64,000 nucleotides of DNA from Enterovibrio nigricans DSM 22720. GTDB taxonomy: Bacteria > Pseudomonadota > Gammaproteobacteria > Enterobacterales > Vibrionaceae. The translations under genes were made by a program, and so were the position numbers. The DNA lies in contig NZ_FUXU01000008.1 of assembly GCF_900167155.1 (NCBI RefSeq), positions 1 through 64,000 on the forward strand, read 5' to 3'. Of this stretch, positions 61,707 to 64,000 are shown piece after piece. Position 1 is the first letter of the stretch. Every line of letters starts with the position of its first letter. The notes beneath the pieces were generated by a model that worked only from the letters and a program-made list of their open reading frames with translations, was not told the DNA's origin and did not search any database.

Positions 61707-62053
61707 ATGAGAAATCGGTTCAAAAATAAGAAAGGCTGCCATGTTGCAGCCTTTTTTATCTTTATTAATGCTTTTTCGTTTGTCGTTGCATTGATAATGT
61801 TATTAATATGTTGTCCTGCGATGAACAAGCTGGCTTCGCCATCTTTCTGAAGCAGAATACATCGAATATAACTAATCGCTTTGTTACTAATAACGATGAT
61901 CTTTTGCACCATAAGGTTTTCGGTGCACGTTGGCGTGGTTATCGTTAGGAAGAAAAAGCGTGTCGATCGTCCCAGAGCAGTGGAATATAAATACTCGCCA
62001 TAGAGCGACATCCTCGGGCAACGGATCGCCATTTACGATTTTGGATAGAAGAG
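61707..62053. other. 347-base gap between ppc and the padR gene
   Basis: It contains the ppc terminator, an AT-rich stretch with small dyads (for example GTTACTAATAAC near 61884, and TGCACC/GGTGCA near 61907-61934), and a TATAAA near 61987 that could serve padR. No convincing gene was found. Confidence 0.5.
61731..61758 (+). terminator. Rho-independent terminator after ppc
   Basis: Stem AAAGGCTGC/GCAGCCTTT (61731-61739 with 61746-61754) with a 6-base loop is followed by a T run. Confidence 0.92.
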
Positions 62054-62629
62054 ATGTCACTACCACATGTTATTCTGACGGTGCTCAGCCACCACGACGC
62101 AACGGGTTACGATATAACGAAAGAGTTTTCCAGTGCTATCGGGTACTTTTGGAAAGCCAGTCACCAGCAAGTCTATCGAGAACTGAATAAACTTGCCGAT
62201 CAAGGTGCGGTCAGTTGTCGTCTTGAACCTCAAGACGGAAAGCCGGATCGCAAAGTCTATTCCATCACTGAAATTGGCAAGCAAAGCCTTTATGAATGGT
62301 TTTTACTTCCCGCCAAACATCCCACAGACCGCGACGAAATTTCAGCAAAGCTTCTCACCTGCAGTATTTTCGATGCCGCACCAATGATCGAACATATTCA
62401 TGCGTTAATGGATGAGGCACGCATACAGCTCAGCCGATATCGCGATCTAGAAAGAAGTCAGTACAGTGAGTCCGCCATTCTTACACGGGAGGGCCGCTTG
62501 GAGCGTTTGACGTTGCGTCGCAACATCTTACAAAAAGAAGCATGGCTGACTTGGGCTGAAGAGGTGTTGATGCAACTGAACATCATGGAAAGTACAGAAA
62601 GCCATCCTCGCGTTGCCGCTTCCTTGTAA
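62054..62629 (+). CDS. PadR family transcriptional regulator
   Basis: PadR proteins are winged-helix repressors of small-molecule stress genes. The 191-residue product has the winged helix (about 1-85: MSLPHVILTVLSHHDATGYDITKEF, YRELNKLADQGAVSC, RKVYSITEIGKQ) and a C-terminal Vir_Like dimerisation region (about 90-180) with coiled-coil character. It stands alone between ppc and metF with its own terminator. No efflux or phenolic-acid gene is adjacent, so the target is unknown. Confidence 0.9.
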   Translation: MSLPHVILTVLSHHDATGYDITKEFSSAIGYFWKASHQQVYRELNKLADQGAVSCRLEPQDGKPDRKVYSITEIGKQSLYEWFLLPAKHPTDRDEISAKLLTCSIFDAAPMIEHIHALMDEARIQLSRYRDLERSQYSESAILTREGRLERLTLRRNILQKEAWLTWAEEVLMQLNIMESTESHPRVAASL

Positions 62630-62632
62630 CCT

Positions 62633-62662
62633 AAAAAGCCGTCGCTAAGACGGCTTTTTCTT
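62633..62662. terminator. Bidirectional terminator between padR and metF
   Basis: Stem AAAAAGCCGTC/GACGGCTTTTT (62633-62643 with 62649-62659), loop GCTAA, lies between convergent genes with suitable runs on both sides. Confidence 0.92.
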
Positions 62663-62677
62663 TTCCCCATCTAAGCG

Positions 62678-63577
<900 letters not shown>

Positions 63578-63612
63578 CTACCTCGGCATCCTCGCCGAAA
63601 AATCTTTTTTGG

Positions 63613-63641
63613 TGACGACTCATTTAGCCGTCTATATGTCC
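63613..63641. promoter_or_regulatory. Possible MetJ boxes upstream of metF
   Basis: AGCCGTCT (63626-63633) differs from the AGACGTCT met box at one base and is followed in phase by the weaker ATATGTCC (63634-63641). TGACGACT (63613-63620) matches 6 of 8 but is out of phase. The position about 60 bases before metF is suitable. Confidence 0.4.
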
Positions 63642-63723
63642 AAATAATGAATTGCGAGCAAGTCAAAGTCAACGTGGTTAACTTGAATTTTATTCATGTT
63701 CCACATGTAAGTTCTTCACATAC

Positions 63724-63754
63724 AAAAAAGCGGAGCATCATGCTCCGCTTTTTC
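63724..63754 (-). terminator. Rho-independent terminator after metL
   Basis: Stem AAAAGCGGAGCA/TGCTCCGCTTTT (63726-63737 with 63741-63752), loop TCA; on the leftward strand a T run follows. Confidence 0.92.
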
Positions 63755-63769
63755 CTCGCATAAATTCGC

Positions 63770-64000
63770 CTATTTCAGCAACGACGCAATTCGGTTCAAA
63801 TCTGACAGCAATGCCCCTGCGGTTACATCACGTCCAGCGCCAGGCCCACGAATTACCAAGGGGTTTTCACGGTACCACTGGCTTTCAATCGCAAAGATAT
63901 TATCGCAAGGCAGCAGATTCGCTAAGGGGTGTTCTTCTTGCAATACTTCAATACCCACTCGCGCTTTTCCTTCGCGGGTCATGCGGGCAACGTAACGCAA
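63770..64000 (-). CDS. metL: Bifunctional aspartokinase/homoserine dehydrogenase II, C-terminal end
   Basis: Only the last 76 residues are present; the gene continues past the right edge. The sequence NPLVIRGPGAGRDVTAGALLSDLNRIASLL is the C-terminal homoserine dehydrogenase end of MetL; ThrA ends differently (GAGAGNDVTAAGV type). MetL makes homoserine for methionine. Its position upstream of metF matches the metB-metL-metF order of vibrios. Confidence 0.9.
   Translation of the reverse strand: MRYVARMTREGKARVGIEVLQEEHPLANLLPCDNIFAIESQWYRENPLVIRGPGAGRDVTAGALLSDLNRIASLLK

Noticed and set aside
61568-62032. 154-codon leftward frame covering the ppc 3' end
   Set aside because: It is antisense to the conserved ppc C-terminus and crosses the ppc terminator; the product has no family character.

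Overview
The window is chromosomal backbone of a marine gammaproteobacterium of the family Vibrionaceae. Two things point there: the gene order (str operon, tusBCD, yheO, fkpA, a WD40 lipoprotein, slyX, slyD, kefBG, yheS, yheTU, prkB, yhfA, crp, an ast cluster; then trpS-gph-rpe-dam-damX-aroB-aroK-pilQPONM, mrcA, oxyR, a peroxiredoxin-glutaredoxin hybrid, argHGBC, ppc, metF, metL), and family-typical proteins such as the ArgH(A) fusion, DUF3624, DUF2970 and a NucH/ExeM-type nuclease. A lineage such as Grimontia or Enterovibrio is possible, but the sequence alone does not fix the genus. I found no tRNA, rRNA, insertion sequence, prophage, CRISPR array or defence island.

Layout. 1-4060: str operon (rpsL-rpsG-fusA-tuf, leftward) with a strong promoter. 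4139-12603: sulfur relay genes tusDCB, the yheO regulator, fkpA, WD40 lipoprotein plus slyX, a frameshifted isoaspartyl peptidase gene, slyD, yheV and the kefG-kefB potassium efflux pair. 12890-20610: yheS and a run of yhe-type genes, interrupted by a lysE gene with an in-frame stop beside a MocR-type regulator and a perfect palindrome. 20755-22385: yhfA, crp and a small hypothetical gene. 22382-27852: arginine succinyltransferase pathway genes (argD/astC, astA, astD) with a DUF1338 gene, and pabA. 27946-32242: a hybrid sensor kinase and response regulator whose catalytic motifs are both degenerate. 32419-35232: secreted nuclease. 35466-47148: trpS-gph-rpe, DUF2970, dam, damX, aroB, aroK and the pilMNOPQ assembly operon. 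47295-53584: mrcA, then a peroxide-response block (oxyR, Prx-Grx, a lipoamide-dehydrogenase-like flavoprotein) and DUF3624. 53616-64000: arginine biosynthesis (argCBGH), ppc, a PadR regulator, metF and the 3' end of metL.

Working together: ArgCBGH synthesise arginine while ArgD/AstC, AstA and AstD degrade it, and candidate ArgR boxes lie upstream of both groups. OxyR, Prx-Grx and the flavoprotein look like one peroxide detoxification unit, with an OxyR-like operator between oxyR and the peroxiredoxin gene. PilMNOPQ, DamX and PBP1A are envelope assembly functions.

The most unusual element is the kinase/regulator pair at 27946-32242. The phospho-acceptor histidine is a tyrosine, the ATPase motifs are lost and the HD-GYP metal ligands are lost, yet both genes are intact, overlap, and keep complete receiver-domain residues. 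Other points worth checking are a canonical T TTT TTA slippery heptamer at the isoaspartyl peptidase frameshift, a 12-codon ORF with a near-perfect Shine-Dalgarno sequence between pabA and argD, a leader ORF overlapping the argC start, paired GTAAC/GTTAC dyads upstream of ppc, and the absence of argE from between argC and ppc.
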